This document shows, piece after piece, positions 24,649 through 32,740 of a stretch of DNA of 32,770 nucleotides. This DNA is from Clostridia bacterium (lineage in GTDB: Bacteria > Bacillota > Clostridia > TANB77 > CAG-508): the NCBI GenBank assembly GCA_900758165.1, contig CAAEQN010000155.1, forward strand, positions 1-32,770. Direction: 5' to 3'. The translations under genes and the position numbers were made by a program. The first letter of the stretch is position 1, and every line of letters begins with the position of its first letter. The notes under the pieces were generated by a model, which saw nothing but the letters and a program-made list of their open reading frames with translations, did not search any database and was not told the DNA's origin.

Positions 24649-25464
24649 ATGACAGATGAATTACAAAAAAAGATAGTATGGCAGAATATCAATTCATCTA
24701 AAGAAAAAGGAAAAATTTTAACAGGAAAAATAATAGCAATAGAAAATGAACAAATGAAAGAAGAGTTAATTACTTGTGCTATTATAGATTTCAATGGAAT
24801 TAGAGTATTAATTCCAGCAACTGAAATATCGGAAGATTCTAAAAATGATAAAAAGCTACTTAGAAATATGATGGGAACAGAGATAAAATTTATTATAGTA
24901 GAAGCAGATAGAATAAGTGAAAAAGCGATAGGCTCGAGAAAAAAGGCTATGGAAAGATTAAAAGAAATTAATATAAGAAAAGTACAAGTGGGAGATAAAA
25001 TATATGGAAAAATTGTAGGTGTATGGAAAAAGTTTATAAGAATTGAAGTAATAGGTATAGATTTTATAGTTAAAGCACAAGATTTACAATATGGATATGT
25101 TGAAGATGTTTCTAAAATGTATAAAGTAAATGACAAAATAAAGGTTATTATAAAAGAAAAATCTGAAGAAAAGAAAAGCATAAAAATATCAGTAAAAGAT
25201 TTGCTAGAAGATCCATTTAAAAATATAAGAAAAGATTTTACAGAAAAAGGTGAGTATTTAGCAACTATTACAGGATATACTGATAATGGAATCTTTGCTA
25301 ATATCGCACAAGGAGTAGATACTGTTTGCATATTACCAACTTGGCTAGATAGGCCACCATTTCCAGGAGAAAAAGTAATAATTAAGATTTACAAAATAAT
25401 TCCTGAAAAACGCAAGATTTATAGTTCTTTAATAAAGATAATGGGAAGTGATGCGAGTGAATGA
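24649..25464 (+). CDS. S1-domain RNA-binding protein
   Basis: A 271-residue protein resembling part of ribosomal protein S1. The N-terminal segment (ILTGKIIAIENEQ ... ILIPATEISE-like) and the central segment (VQVGDKIYGKIVGVWKKFIRIEVIGIDFIVKAQDLQYGYVEDVSKMYKVNDKIKVII) have the beta pattern of S1/OB folds; the C-terminal third (GEYLATITGYTDNGIFANIAQGVDTVCILP) looks like another degenerate S1 copy. It should bind RNA or single-stranded DNA. Related proteins occur in ICEs of Gram-positive bacteria. In this element, where several genes appear to need recoding, a translation-linked role is worth testing, but nothing in the sequence proves it. AAGAAGGTG precedes the ATG. Confidence 0.72.
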   Translation: MTDELQKKIVWQNINSSKEKGKILTGKIIAIENEQMKEELITCAIIDFNGIRVLIPATEISEDSKNDKKLLRNMMGTEIKFIIVEADRISEKAIGSRKKAMERLKEINIRKVQVGDKIYGKIVGVWKKFIRIEVIGIDFIVKAQDLQYGYVEDVSKMYKVNDKIKVIIKEKSEEKKSIKISVKDLLEDPFKNIRKDFTEKGEYLATITGYTDNGIFANIAQGVDTVCILPTWLDRPPFPGEKVIIKIYKIIPEKRKIYSSLIKIMGSDASE

Positions 25465-25936
25465 TAAACAAAAAAATATAATGAAATTATTATGGGATTT
25501 TGATTCTTTAAGAGAAAGTCAAATAATGAAATTATGTAATTGTAGCGAAACAGATATAAATAATTTGATTAGCAATAAGGTTATAAGTAAAGATGTAAAG
25601 AAAGGTATTTTAAAGTATGCAAAAAAAGAAATTAATAATAGGAATATTGTTGCATTTGATGTTGTTATGAATTATTTAGACAGAAATCCAATATTAAAAA
25701 AAGGGAAACTTCCAGTAAATGTGCATATGCAAACAGATTATTATACTTATGATATAATCGCAATTAAGGAAGTTGAAATAGAAGCTTTATTTGATAAAAT
25801 TGATGAAATATCAAAGGCAGAAAGAATTATAATAATTATTGAAACAAAAGATTATAGAAAACAGTTTTTAAATACCAAAAGATCTTGTTATATATGTACT
25901 TATTCACCATTAGAAATTGTTGATAGGATAAATTGA
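25451..25936 (+). CDS. Small winged-helix-like protein of unknown function
   Basis: A 161-residue protein overlapping the S1-domain gene by 14 bases, so translation is coupled. The first 60 residues (KQKNIMKLLWDFDSLRESQIMKLCNCSETDINNLISNKVISK) look like a winged helix similar to the replication-relaxation protein of this element. The C-terminal part (VEIEALFDKIDEISKAERIIIIIETKDYRKQFLN) resembles a small nuclease-like or Rossmann-type fold but has no catalytic signature I trust. ATG 25451 and GTG 25457 are alternative starts. It is the last gene before the phased repeats. Confidence 0.5.
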   Translation: MRVNDKQKNIMKLLWDFDSLRESQIMKLCNCSETDINNLISNKVISKDVKKGILKYAKKEINNRNIVAFDVVMNYLDRNPILKKGKLPVNVHMQTDYYTYDIIAIKEVEIEALFDKIDEISKAERIIIIIETKDYRKQFLNTKRSCYICTYSPLEIVDRIN

Positions 25937-26127
25937 AAAATGTATAGCAAAATTAGTGAAAAGTGTATATTGATAATATTGAAAAATGTATATTTATATT
26001 GTTATCTATAGAAATATTGTGAAAAAAGTCATAAATATAAGCTTTTTTAAAATAAATGTATAATTTTCTGAAAAGTGTATATCAAAAATATTGAAAAGTG
26101 TATATTAAAAGTATTGAAAAATGTATA
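25934..26127 (+). repeat. Two arrays of three 13-bp repeats at exact 23-bp spacing
   Basis: Consensus TGAAAARTGTATA. Copies start at 25934, 25957 and 25980, and at 26069, 26092 and 26115. Within each array the spacing is exactly 23 bases; the arrays are 89 bases apart. Most copies are followed by T or TT and several are preceded by AT or TAT. A degenerate seventh copy (AAAATGTATA at 26138-26147) touches the ribosome-binding site of the next gene. The pattern suggests cooperative binding of one protein, as an operator or as iterons. Confidence 0.85.
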
Positions 26128-26162
26128 ATGATATGCTAAAATGTATATGGAGGTTGATAAAA

Positions 26163-27446
26163 ATGAGTTTAGAGAAAAAAGATTATCGTAAAAGATTAAT
26201 AGATGATAAGATAGACAGATATTTAAAAATTTTTGGAGCAATTTCTATACAAGGTCCAAAATGGTGTGGAAAAACATGGACATCATTAAAACATGCTAAT
26301 AGTGTTTCATACATGACTGAAAAAAGTCCAAGAGATTTAGCTAAAGTAGATCCAAAATACATTTTTAACCAAGATAGACCACAACTTATAGATGAATGGC
26401 AATTAGTCCCAAGTATATGGGATGCAGTAAGACATGAATGTGATAGCGACCATGATAAAGGAAAATTTATTCTTACAGGTTCTACATCACTTTCTAAAGA
26501 AGAAAGAGAAGATGAGATATTTCATTCTGGAACAGGAAGAATCGCCATAATGAAAATGAATCCAATGAGCCTATACGAATCAGGAGATTCTACAGGAGAT
26601 GTTTCGATTGAAGAAATGTTTTCGGGTAATGTTAATTGTAAGTATATAAGAAAAGTTGAATTAGATGAATTAGCAAAACTTATTATAAGAGGAGGATGGC
26701 CAGAAAATATTGATAAAGAGGGAGATGATATTGAGGTTATCCCAAGAAGTTATATAGAGTCTGTTATTACTAGAGATATTAATGAAAGAAAAGATAAAAA
26801 AAGAGATTCAAATAAAATGAGAATGTTAATTCGTTCTCTTTCAAGAAATGAAACTACTATTGCCGGAAATGATACAATAGTAAAAGATATTGAAGAATTT
26901 GAGAATACTGATGATTTAATTGCGAGTAGATTAACAGTAGCAGATTATGTAAGCGTTTTAGATGATTTATATTTAACAGCAAATCAAGAAGCATTTAGTA
27001 TAAATTATCGTTCATCAAAAAGAATAGGAAAATCACCTAAAAGACATCTAGTAGATCCATCTCTTGCATGTGCTAGCTTGGATTTAACTGTTGTTAAGTT
27101 ATTAAATGACCACGAAACATTTGGATTACTATTTGAAGCATTAGTAGAAAGAGATTTAAGAATATATATGGATTATTTGGATGGACATTTGTATCATTTT
27201 AGAGATAATGTTTCAGGAGATGAAGTTGATAGCATATTAGAATTTAGAGATGGGGAATATGCTGCGGTAGAAATAAAATTAAGTGATGGTAGTGTTGAAG
27301 ATGCTAAAAAAAGTTTAATGACTTTTTATAAAAATGTAAATAAAAAACCAAAATTTATGTGTATTATAGTGGGACATTATGAGGCAGTTATACAAGATAA
27401 AGAAACAGGAATATATATTATTCCAATAACATCTTTGAGACCATAG
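26163..27446 (+). CDS. AAA ATPase with DUF4143-type C-terminal domain
   Basis: A 427-residue protein: P-loop GPKWCGKTWTS (about residues 26-36), Walker B-like LIDEWQLVPSIW (about 75-86), sensor segment FILTGSTSL, and a C-terminal DUF4143 domain with FGLLFEALVERDLRIY, HFRDNVSGDEVD and EIKLSDGSVEDA, a PD-(D/E)XK-like arrangement (D, then ExK). Such ATPases are widespread, often in several copies, in anaerobic Bacillota, with unclear function. I chose ATG 26163, preceded by GGAGG (26149-26153); an upstream ATG at 26121 lies within a repeat. The phased repeats upstream are probably its operator. Confidence 0.85.
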   Translation: MSLEKKDYRKRLIDDKIDRYLKIFGAISIQGPKWCGKTWTSLKHANSVSYMTEKSPRDLAKVDPKYIFNQDRPQLIDEWQLVPSIWDAVRHECDSDHDKGKFILTGSTSLSKEEREDEIFHSGTGRIAIMKMNPMSLYESGDSTGDVSIEEMFSGNVNCKYIRKVELDELAKLIIRGGWPENIDKEGDDIEVIPRSYIESVITRDINERKDKKRDSNKMRMLIRSLSRNETTIAGNDTIVKDIEEFENTDDLIASRLTVADYVSVLDDLYLTANQEAFSINYRSSKRIGKSPKRHLVDPSLACASLDLTVVKLLNDHETFGLLFEALVERDLRIYMDYLDGHLYHFRDNVSGDEVDSILEFRDGEYAAVEIKLSDGSVEDAKKSLMTFYKNVNKKPKFMCIIVGHYEAVIQDKETGIYIIPITSLRP

Positions 27447-27682
27447 TTTAATAATTTGAAAATACAAGGACAAACATTTAAATAGTATATACGAAAATTT
27501 ATTTCGGTGCATTATTTTACAGTTATAATTTCATTAGAAGAAAATAACGAATAGTTCACCAATACAGAAATATGAATGAATTAAAAGAAAAACGAGTATT
27601 AAAAAGAATTAGAAATAATAAAAAAGGTTATTGGGTCATTATTATTGAAGAATAGAATATATGATTTTGAAATAAAAAATAA
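27447..27682. other. Intergenic region, possible remnant coding
   Basis: No convincing gene. A 27-codon frame at 27572-27655 (NELKEKRVLKRIRNNKK, ending in IIIEE) has no clear ribosome-binding site and is probably a remnant or chance. A CGG at about 27505 is non-coding. Confidence 0.4.
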
Positions 27683-27722
27683 AAGGTGTATTAGGAATTT
27701 AATTCCTAGTACGCCTTATTTT
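27683..27722. terminator. Bidirectional intrinsic terminator between the ATPase and HU genes
   Basis: A near-perfect 17-bp stem (27683-27699 with 27701-27717; two G-T type mismatches) is flanked by T-rich sequence on the plus strand and A-rich sequence on the other side, so it can end transcription from both convergent genes. Confidence 0.75.
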
Positions 27723-27998
27723 TTATTGATTAACTTTTTCTTTTAATGCTTTTCCAGGTTTGAAAGCAGGAGTTATTGAAGCAGCAATTTTTAATTCAGC
27801 TCCAGTTTGTGGGTTTCTACCAGTACGAGCTGCTCTTTCTCTTGTTTCAAAAGTTCCAAATCCTATTAAAGAAACTTTTTCTTTTTTTACTAATTCATCA
27901 GAAACAATATTTACAAAAGCATTAATAGCAGCTTCAGAATCTTTTTTAGAAAGACCAGTTTGTTCTGCCATTGCATTTACAAATTCAGCTTTATTCAT
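27723..27998 (-). CDS. hup: HU-family DNA-binding protein
   Basis: A 91-residue nucleoid protein. Starting at [20 protein letters not shown] it follows the HU fold throughout, with [24 protein letters not shown], the canonical DNA-binding beta-arm that includes the RNPQTG tip, and the [16 protein letters not shown] end. Start at 27998 is preceded by GGGGGTGA on the minus strand; an in-frame TTG further up lacks this. It is transcribed against the flow of the element and looks like a housekeeping gene, suggesting that the element ends before this point. Confidence 0.96.
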   Translation of the reverse strand: MNKAEFVNAMAEQTGLSKKDSEAAINAFVNIVSDELVKKEKVSLIGFGTFETRERAARTGRNPQTGAELKIAASITPAFKPGKALKEKVNQ

Positions 27999-28046
27999 TA
28001 TATTCACCCCCTTCGACAAATAATTACATCTTTTGTATTTTTTAAC

Positions 28047-28075
28047 AATTTATCAAAGTTATCAATTAAAGTCAA
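28047..28075 (-). promoter_or_regulatory. Sigma-A type promoter of the HU gene
   Basis: On the minus strand TTGACT (28075-28070), a 17-base spacer and TAAATT (28052-28047), about 50 bases before the HU start. Confidence 0.75.
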
Positions 28076-28136
28076 TAAAATTAAAAAAATATGATTAAAT
28101 TTTAATTAATTTAGTACAAAGAAAAAATTTTTGTGG

Positions 28137-28142
28137 TATAAT
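28137..28142 (+). promoter_or_regulatory. Extended -10 promoter of the metallo-hydrolase gene
   Basis: TATAAT preceded by TGG (extended -10 form), 39 bases before the ATG. No good -35 element is seen, as usual for extended -10 promoters. Confidence 0.6.
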
Positions 28143-28180
28143 GCCTTTGAGTACATAAAAATTCACAAGGAGGCAGAAAA

Positions 28181-28816
28181 ATGTTAGAAAATGTAGAAGT
28201 TTTATGCCATAGTAGTATAAAAATAAATAAAGAAAAAGTCATATATATTGATCCATTTAAAATAGAGAAAAACTATAATGATGCAGATATTGTTTTTATA
28301 ACACACGACCATTATGATCACTATTCTGAGGAAGATATAGATAAGGTTATAAATGAAAACACAATTATTATAATACCAGAAGAATTATTAACAAAGCTAT
28401 TAAGAAAAGGAATAAATAAAAATGCAATTATTACAGTAGAGCCAAATGAAAAGTATATGGTACAAGGAATTAAATTTGAAACAATACCAGCATATAATAC
28501 AAATAAGACATTTCATCCAAAAGAAAATGGTTGGGTTGGTTATAGCATCACACTAGATGATATTAGATACTATATTGCAGGAGATACTGACATTACAGAA
28601 GAAAATAGAAAAGTAAAATGTGATGTTGCTTTTGTTCCAGTTGGAGGAACATATACAATAGATTTTAAAGAGGCAGCACAATTAATAAATGAAATACAAC
28701 CTAAAATAGCAGTTCCAATTCATTATGGTAGTGTAGTTGGAACAAAACAAGATGCCACGGACTTTATAAAATTATTAAATCCAAGTATAAAAGGTATAAT
28801 TTTAATGAAACAATAA
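28181..28816 (+). CDS. Metallo-beta-lactamase-fold hydrolase (UPF0173/UlaG-like)
   Basis: A 211-residue hydrolase with the metal-binding motif THDHYDHYS (HxHxDH, about residues 46-51), followed by YYIAGDTDIT with a metal-ligand Asp and a late VPIHYGS with the last His. The short length and N-terminus (CHSSIKI, YIDPF) fit the UlaG/UPF0173-like group of cytoplasmic enzymes. AAGGAGG precedes the ATG. Substrate unknown. No in-frame CGG. Confidence 0.85.
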   Translation: MLENVEVLCHSSIKINKEKVIYIDPFKIEKNYNDADIVFITHDHYDHYSEEDIDKVINENTIIIIPEELLTKLLRKGINKNAIITVEPNEKYMVQGIKFETIPAYNTNKTFHPKENGWVGYSITLDDIRYYIAGDTDITEENRKVKCDVAFVPVGGTYTIDFKEAAQLINEIQPKIAVPIHYGSVVGTKQDATDFIKLLNPSIKGIILMKQ

Positions 28817-28835
28817 ATGAAAGAAGGAACAAATA

Positions 28836-29012
28836 GTGCAATTTTCAAGCAAAGATATTCAATTATTTAATGAAGCAGGAATACATGTAGAAGATAAAAA
28901 TTATACAAATGATGAAGTTGAAAGATTAAAAATTAAGGTAACAGATTTTATTGTAAGTCAAAGTACAAAGGATATAGATAAATATAGTAAAAAATTTAGT
29001 AGATTATTATAA
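28836..29012 (+). CDS. Small hypothetical protein
   Basis: A 58-residue charged, probably all-helical protein starting at GTG 28836 (QFSSKDIQLFNEAGI, then a Lys-rich helix ending FSRLL). AAGAAGGAAC lies about 10 bases upstream and the gene sits 10 bases before the next one, consistent with an operon. No family recognised. Confidence 0.55.
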   Translation: MQFSSKDIQLFNEAGIHVEDKNYTNDEVERLKIKVTDFIVSQSTKDIDKYSKKFSRLL

Positions 29013-29022
29013 GGATTTAGTT

Positions 29023-29349
29023 ATGAATAAAGAAGAAATAATAAAATATTGTTTAACATTGGAAAATACATATAAAGATTGTCCATTTTCAGATGACTTT
29101 GAATCTGTAACAATGAAACATTTGAAAAATAAAAAGTGGTTTGCATTATTAATGAATGTAAATAATAAGTTATACCTTAATGTTAAGACAGATCCAAATT
29201 ATTCTGATATATTGAGAAATACTTATGATTATATAATACCTGCATATCACATGAATAAGGAACATTGGAATACAATTATTGTGGATGAAAAAGTGGACAA
29301 TAATTTAGTTAAAGAATTGATAGAACAAAGTTATCAATTAACGAAATAA
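29023..29349 (+). CDS. MmcQ/YjbR-family protein
   Basis: A 108-residue protein of the MmcQ/YjbR (CyaY-like fold) family: an N-terminal helix with LTLENTYKDCPF, a beta hairpin with KKWFALLMNVNNKLYLNVKTDP, then YIIPAYHMNKEHWNTIIVDEKVD and a C-terminal helix ELIEQSYQL. Family members are proposed DNA-binding proteins with little experimental work. Probably co-transcribed with the preceding small gene. Confidence 0.85.
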   Translation: MNKEEIIKYCLTLENTYKDCPFSDDFESVTMKHLKNKKWFALLMNVNNKLYLNVKTDPNYSDILRNTYDYIIPAYHMNKEHWNTIIVDEKVDNNLVKELIEQSYQLTK

Positions 29350-29442
29350 AGTTAAATACGAATAGTAATTTATACTCTAAAATAATATATCTAAATAAGT
29401 AAGAAAAATATCAAAATTATATAATAATTTATAATCTTATGC

Positions 29443-29448
29443 TATAAT
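29443..29448 (+). promoter_or_regulatory. Probable extended -10 promoter of the ABC transporter
   Basis: TATAAT preceded by TGC, about 30 bases before the ABC ATPase start. Confidence 0.5.
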
Positions 29449-29478
29449 AGAAACCAATGAATGAAAGGAAAAAACGAA

Positions 29479-30369
29479 ATGAGTTTAGTATTAAAAAATG
29501 TATCAAAAACATTCGTAGGAAAAGTTGCAGTTGATAACATTTCATTTAGTATAGAAAAACCAGGTGTATATGGTTTACTTGGAACAAATGGAGCAGGGAA
29601 AACAACAACAATAAGAATGTTACTTGGAATTATTAAAAAAGATAGTGGGGAAATTACTTGGAAAGGTAAAGAGGTAGATAGGGAAAATGTTAATTTTGGA
29701 TATTTACCAGAAGAAAGAGGAGTATATCCTAAAACAAAAATAATGGATCAATTAATGTATTTTGCAGAATTAAAAGGTATGAAAAAAGATGATGCTATAA
29801 CAGCTATTAATAAATGGGCAAAAGAACTAAAAGTAGAAGAATATTTGCAAATGCCAGCTGAAAAACTATCAAAAGGAAATCAACAAAAAATACAATTTAT
29901 GAATGCAATAATACATAACCCAGAATTAGTAGTATTAGATGAGCCTTTTAGTGGGTTAGATCCAGTAAATACAGAAATATTAAAAAATATTATAATTGAT
30001 TTAGTTAAAAACGGAAAATATGTAATAATGTCAGCACATCAAATGGCTACAATAGAAGAATTTTGTAGTGATATTTTAATATTAAATAAAGGAAAAACAG
30101 TATTACAGGGCAATCTAAAACAAATAAAAGAAACATACCCAGCTAATAGAGTAGAAATTGATGTAAAGCAAGATATAGATACTTATATTAAAGAGTTTAA
30201 TTTAGAAATAGAAAATGTAGCAAATTATAACTATGTTATAAAAATAAATGATGAAGGAACAGCTCATAAACTTTTAAATAAATTAATTACTGAAGGAATT
30301 AAAGTAGATAAATTTGAAATTAAAAAGCCTACTTTAAATGATATATTCATAGAAAAGGTGGGTGAGTAG
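29479..30369 (+). CDS. ABC transporter ATP-binding protein (NatA-like)
   Basis: A 296-residue ATPase of the ABC-2/NatA type: Walker A GTNGAGKTTT, Q-loop region GYLPEERGVYPK, signature LSKGNQQKIQ, Walker B ELVVLDEPFSGLDP and the switch His in MSAHQM. The C-terminal 80 residues are the extension typical of Na+/multidrug exporters of this type. ATG 29479 follows AAAGGA better than ATG 29461. The stop lies immediately before the permease gene. Confidence 0.92.
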   Translation: MSLVLKNVSKTFVGKVAVDNISFSIEKPGVYGLLGTNGAGKTTTIRMLLGIIKKDSGEITWKGKEVDRENVNFGYLPEERGVYPKTKIMDQLMYFAELKGMKKDDAITAINKWAKELKVEEYLQMPAEKLSKGNQQKIQFMNAIIHNPELVVLDEPFSGLDPVNTEILKNIIIDLVKNGKYVIMSAHQMATIEEFCSDILILNKGKTVLQGNLKQIKETYPANRVEIDVKQDIDTYIKEFNLEIENVANYNYVIKINDEGTAHKLLNKLITEGIKVDKFEIKKPTLNDIFIEKVGE

Positions 30370-30370
30370 A

Positions 30371-31597
30371 ATGAAAGATATAATAACTGTAATAAAATTT
30401 ACTATGAAAGATATGGTAAAAAGAAAATCGTTTATAATATCAACATTAATTATTTTAGTTTTAATAGTAATAGGCTTTAATGTTCCAAATATAATAAAAT
30501 CAATTAAAGGAGAAGATAGTGAAGATAAACTTTTAATTGTAGATAATGAAAATATATTTGAAGGTAATTTAGAACTTTTAAAAGAGGCAGATTTAGGATA
30601 TGAAATAGAAGTGGGAACAGCATCTTTTGAAGAAATAAAAGAAAAAATAGAGAACGAAGAAATTGCTAAAGCAATAATAGTAGAAAAACAAGATAACAAT
30701 GTTAAAATTAGATATATAGTGGAAAATACTAATTTTATGGATGAAGTACCAGAAACGATAGTAAGTGCTATAAATTCTTTATATACTAATATTCAAATTA
30801 GTAAATTAGGCTTAACAGAAGAAGAATTACAATCAATTACACCTAATTTTGAATTTAGTTTAGAACAAACAGATGAAAAAGAAGCAAGTGGAAATTTATT
30901 TACAATGATGGCAATGTCAATAGTATTATTTTATGCAATATATTTCTGTGCTTACCAAGTATCAAGTTCGATAACAACAGAAAAAACATCAAAAATAATG
31001 GAAACATTAGTAACATCAACGAGTCCTAGAACAATAGTATTAGGCAAAACATTGGGAATTGGAATTGTAGGTTTACTACAAATGATATTGATTGTAGGAA
31101 CAGCTTTATTAAGTGCTAAAGCATTTTTAGAGCCTGAATTATTAGATGCAGTATTAGATATGTCTAATATTACAGCATATCTAGGAATTATCACTATAAT
31201 ATATTTTATATTAGGATATTTTACTTATGCTTTGTTATATGCACTAACTGGATCAACTGTGAGCAAACCAGAAGATATACAATCAGCAAATAGCCCAGTA
31301 GCAATACTTGCTGTTGTCGGATTTTATTTATCATATTTTACAATGATAAATCCAACAAGTGAACTTAATGTATTTGCTTCACTATTTCCAATATCATCAC
31401 CATTCTGTATGCCTTTTAGAATAATGATGGGATTAGCAAGTGGAACAGATGTAGCAATTTCTATTGCAATTTTATTAGTGACAATATTAGTTATAGCTAA
31501 AGTAGCAATAAAGATATATTCAAATGCAATATTAAATTATGGAACAAAAATGAGTCTTAAAGATATTATAAAAATATATAAAGATAAGCAAAACTAA
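30371..31597 (+). CDS. ABC-2 type permease (NatB-like)
   Basis: A 408-residue membrane protein: N-terminal helix (SFIISTLIILVLIVIGFNVP), a large extracytoplasmic domain (about residues 45-175), then five further helices with EKTSKIMETLVTSTSPRTIVLGKTLG, the hallmark of NatB/YhaP-like permeases. It forms an exporter with the preceding ATPase. AAGGTGGGTGAG precedes ATG 30371. Substrate cannot be read from sequence. Confidence 0.9.
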   Translation: MKDIITVIKFTMKDMVKRKSFIISTLIILVLIVIGFNVPNIIKSIKGEDSEDKLLIVDNENIFEGNLELLKEADLGYEIEVGTASFEEIKEKIENEEIAKAIIVEKQDNNVKIRYIVENTNFMDEVPETIVSAINSLYTNIQISKLGLTEEELQSITPNFEFSLEQTDEKEASGNLFTMMAMSIVLFYAIYFCAYQVSSSITTEKTSKIMETLVTSTSPRTIVLGKTLGIGIVGLLQMILIVGTALLSAKAFLEPELLDAVLDMSNITAYLGIITIIYFILGYFTYALLYALTGSTVSKPEDIQSANSPVAILAVVGFYLSYFTMINPTSELNVFASLFPISSPFCMPFRIMMGLASGTDVAISIAILLVTILVIAKVAIKIYSNAILNYGTKMSLKDIIKIYKDKQN

Positions 31598-31606
31598 AAA
31601 ACATAA

Positions 31607-31640
31607 AAAATACTCTGTGCAAATGTATGGAGTATTTTTT
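31607..31640 (+). terminator. Intrinsic terminator after the ABC permease
   Basis: A 9-bp stem AAAATACTC with GAGTATTTT, a 14-base loop and a following T run. Confidence 0.8.
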
Positions 31641-31722
31641 ATTATTGTGGTATAATCTCAACAAATAGTAATTTGTATAAGAAATTATATTAGTAAATGA
31701 AATAAATTTAATAAAAAATTAA

Positions 31723-31750
31723 TTGTTTTTGTATATATATATGTTATAAT
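31723..31750 (+). promoter_or_regulatory. Sigma-A type promoter of the D,D-carboxypeptidase gene
   Basis: TTGTTT (31723-31728), 16 bases, TATAAT (31745-31750) with an upstream TGT, 21 bases before the ATG. Confidence 0.7.
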
Positions 31751-31771
31751 ATGCTAAAGGAGAGTTTATAA

Positions 31772-32725
31772 ATGAGAGGTTGTAATAAAAAGAAAAAAGC
31801 AAAGTATATAGTAATAGTTTTTTTTGCAATAATAATACTTGGAAGATTTTTTATACCTTGGGCGATTGAACCAGAAAATTTTAGAGATACAAAAAATAAA
31901 ATAAATAGTTTTATAAACAGATATACTATACCAGATTCATATAATGCAAAATCATTGATAGCGGTTGATCTTTCAAATAATAACGATTTTGTTTCTAAAA
32001 GAGCAAATGAACAACAAACTCCTGCAAGTTTAGCTAAATTATTTGTTATTGACTATGCAACAACACTCGTTGATTTAGATGATGTAGTTTTGGCAAAAAA
32101 TGAAGCAATTTCATTAACAAAACAAGGTTCATCTGTTGCAAACATTAAAGAAAAGAAATATTATGTTAAAAATTTATTTGCTGCAATGTTAGTACCATCA
32201 GGGAATGATGCAGCCTATGTATTAGCTGATTATTGTGGAGGTATTATATCTCCTAAAGCTACTACTAGCAAAGAGCGAATAGAAGTCTTTATGAAAAACT
32301 TGAATGAATATTTAAAACAAAATGATTATAAGGATACTATTTTATATGATCCAAGTGGATTTGATACAGAAGCCCATACAACTGTATTAGACTTAAAAGA
32401 AGTTGTAATGGATTTATTAAAGAATGAATGGTTTAAGGATATAGTTTCTCAAACTTCATATACAGCAACTTTACCAGATGGTAGCATGCAGACTTGGAAA
32501 AATACAAATACATTCCTTGATCCTACATCAGAATATTATAACAAAAATGTAATTGGTGTAAAAACAGGTTCTTTATCTGATGATTTTAATTTAGTAGTAT
32601 TATATAAAAAGCATGGAAAAGAATTTTTGATATGTAGTTTAGGTTCACAATCTAATTATTCACGATATGATGATGTTAATTATGTTTTAAAAACAATAGA
32701 TGAATCAGATTATTTGAAAAAGTAA
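31772..32725 (+). CDS. D-alanyl-D-alanine carboxypeptidase (S11 family)
   Basis: A 317-residue penicillin-binding-type enzyme that trims the terminal D-Ala from peptidoglycan stem peptides. An N-terminal signal anchor (IVIVFFAIIILGRFFI) precedes the catalytic domain with SxxK as PASLAKLF, SxN as VPSGNDAAY, and KTG as GVKTGSL. It lacks the long C-terminal domain of classical DacA, as in VanY/DacA-like short forms. AAAGGAGAG precedes the ATG. Housekeeping context. Confidence 0.9.
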   Translation: MRGCNKKKKAKYIVIVFFAIIILGRFFIPWAIEPENFRDTKNKINSFINRYTIPDSYNAKSLIAVDLSNNNDFVSKRANEQQTPASLAKLFVIDYATTLVDLDDVVLAKNEAISLTKQGSSVANIKEKKYYVKNLFAAMLVPSGNDAAYVLADYCGGIISPKATTSKERIEVFMKNLNEYLKQNDYKDTILYDPSGFDTEAHTTVLDLKEVVMDLLKNEWFKDIVSQTSYTATLPDGSMQTWKNTNTFLDPTSEYYNKNVIGVKTGSLSDDFNLVVLYKKHGKEFLICSLGSQSNYSRYDDVNYVLKTIDESDYLKK

Positions 32726-32740
32726 GTTAAAATAAAGGAG

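Noticed and set aside
25934..26127. CRISPR array
   Set aside because: Repeats are only 13 bp with 10-bp gaps of A+T-rich sequence, and no cas genes are nearby.
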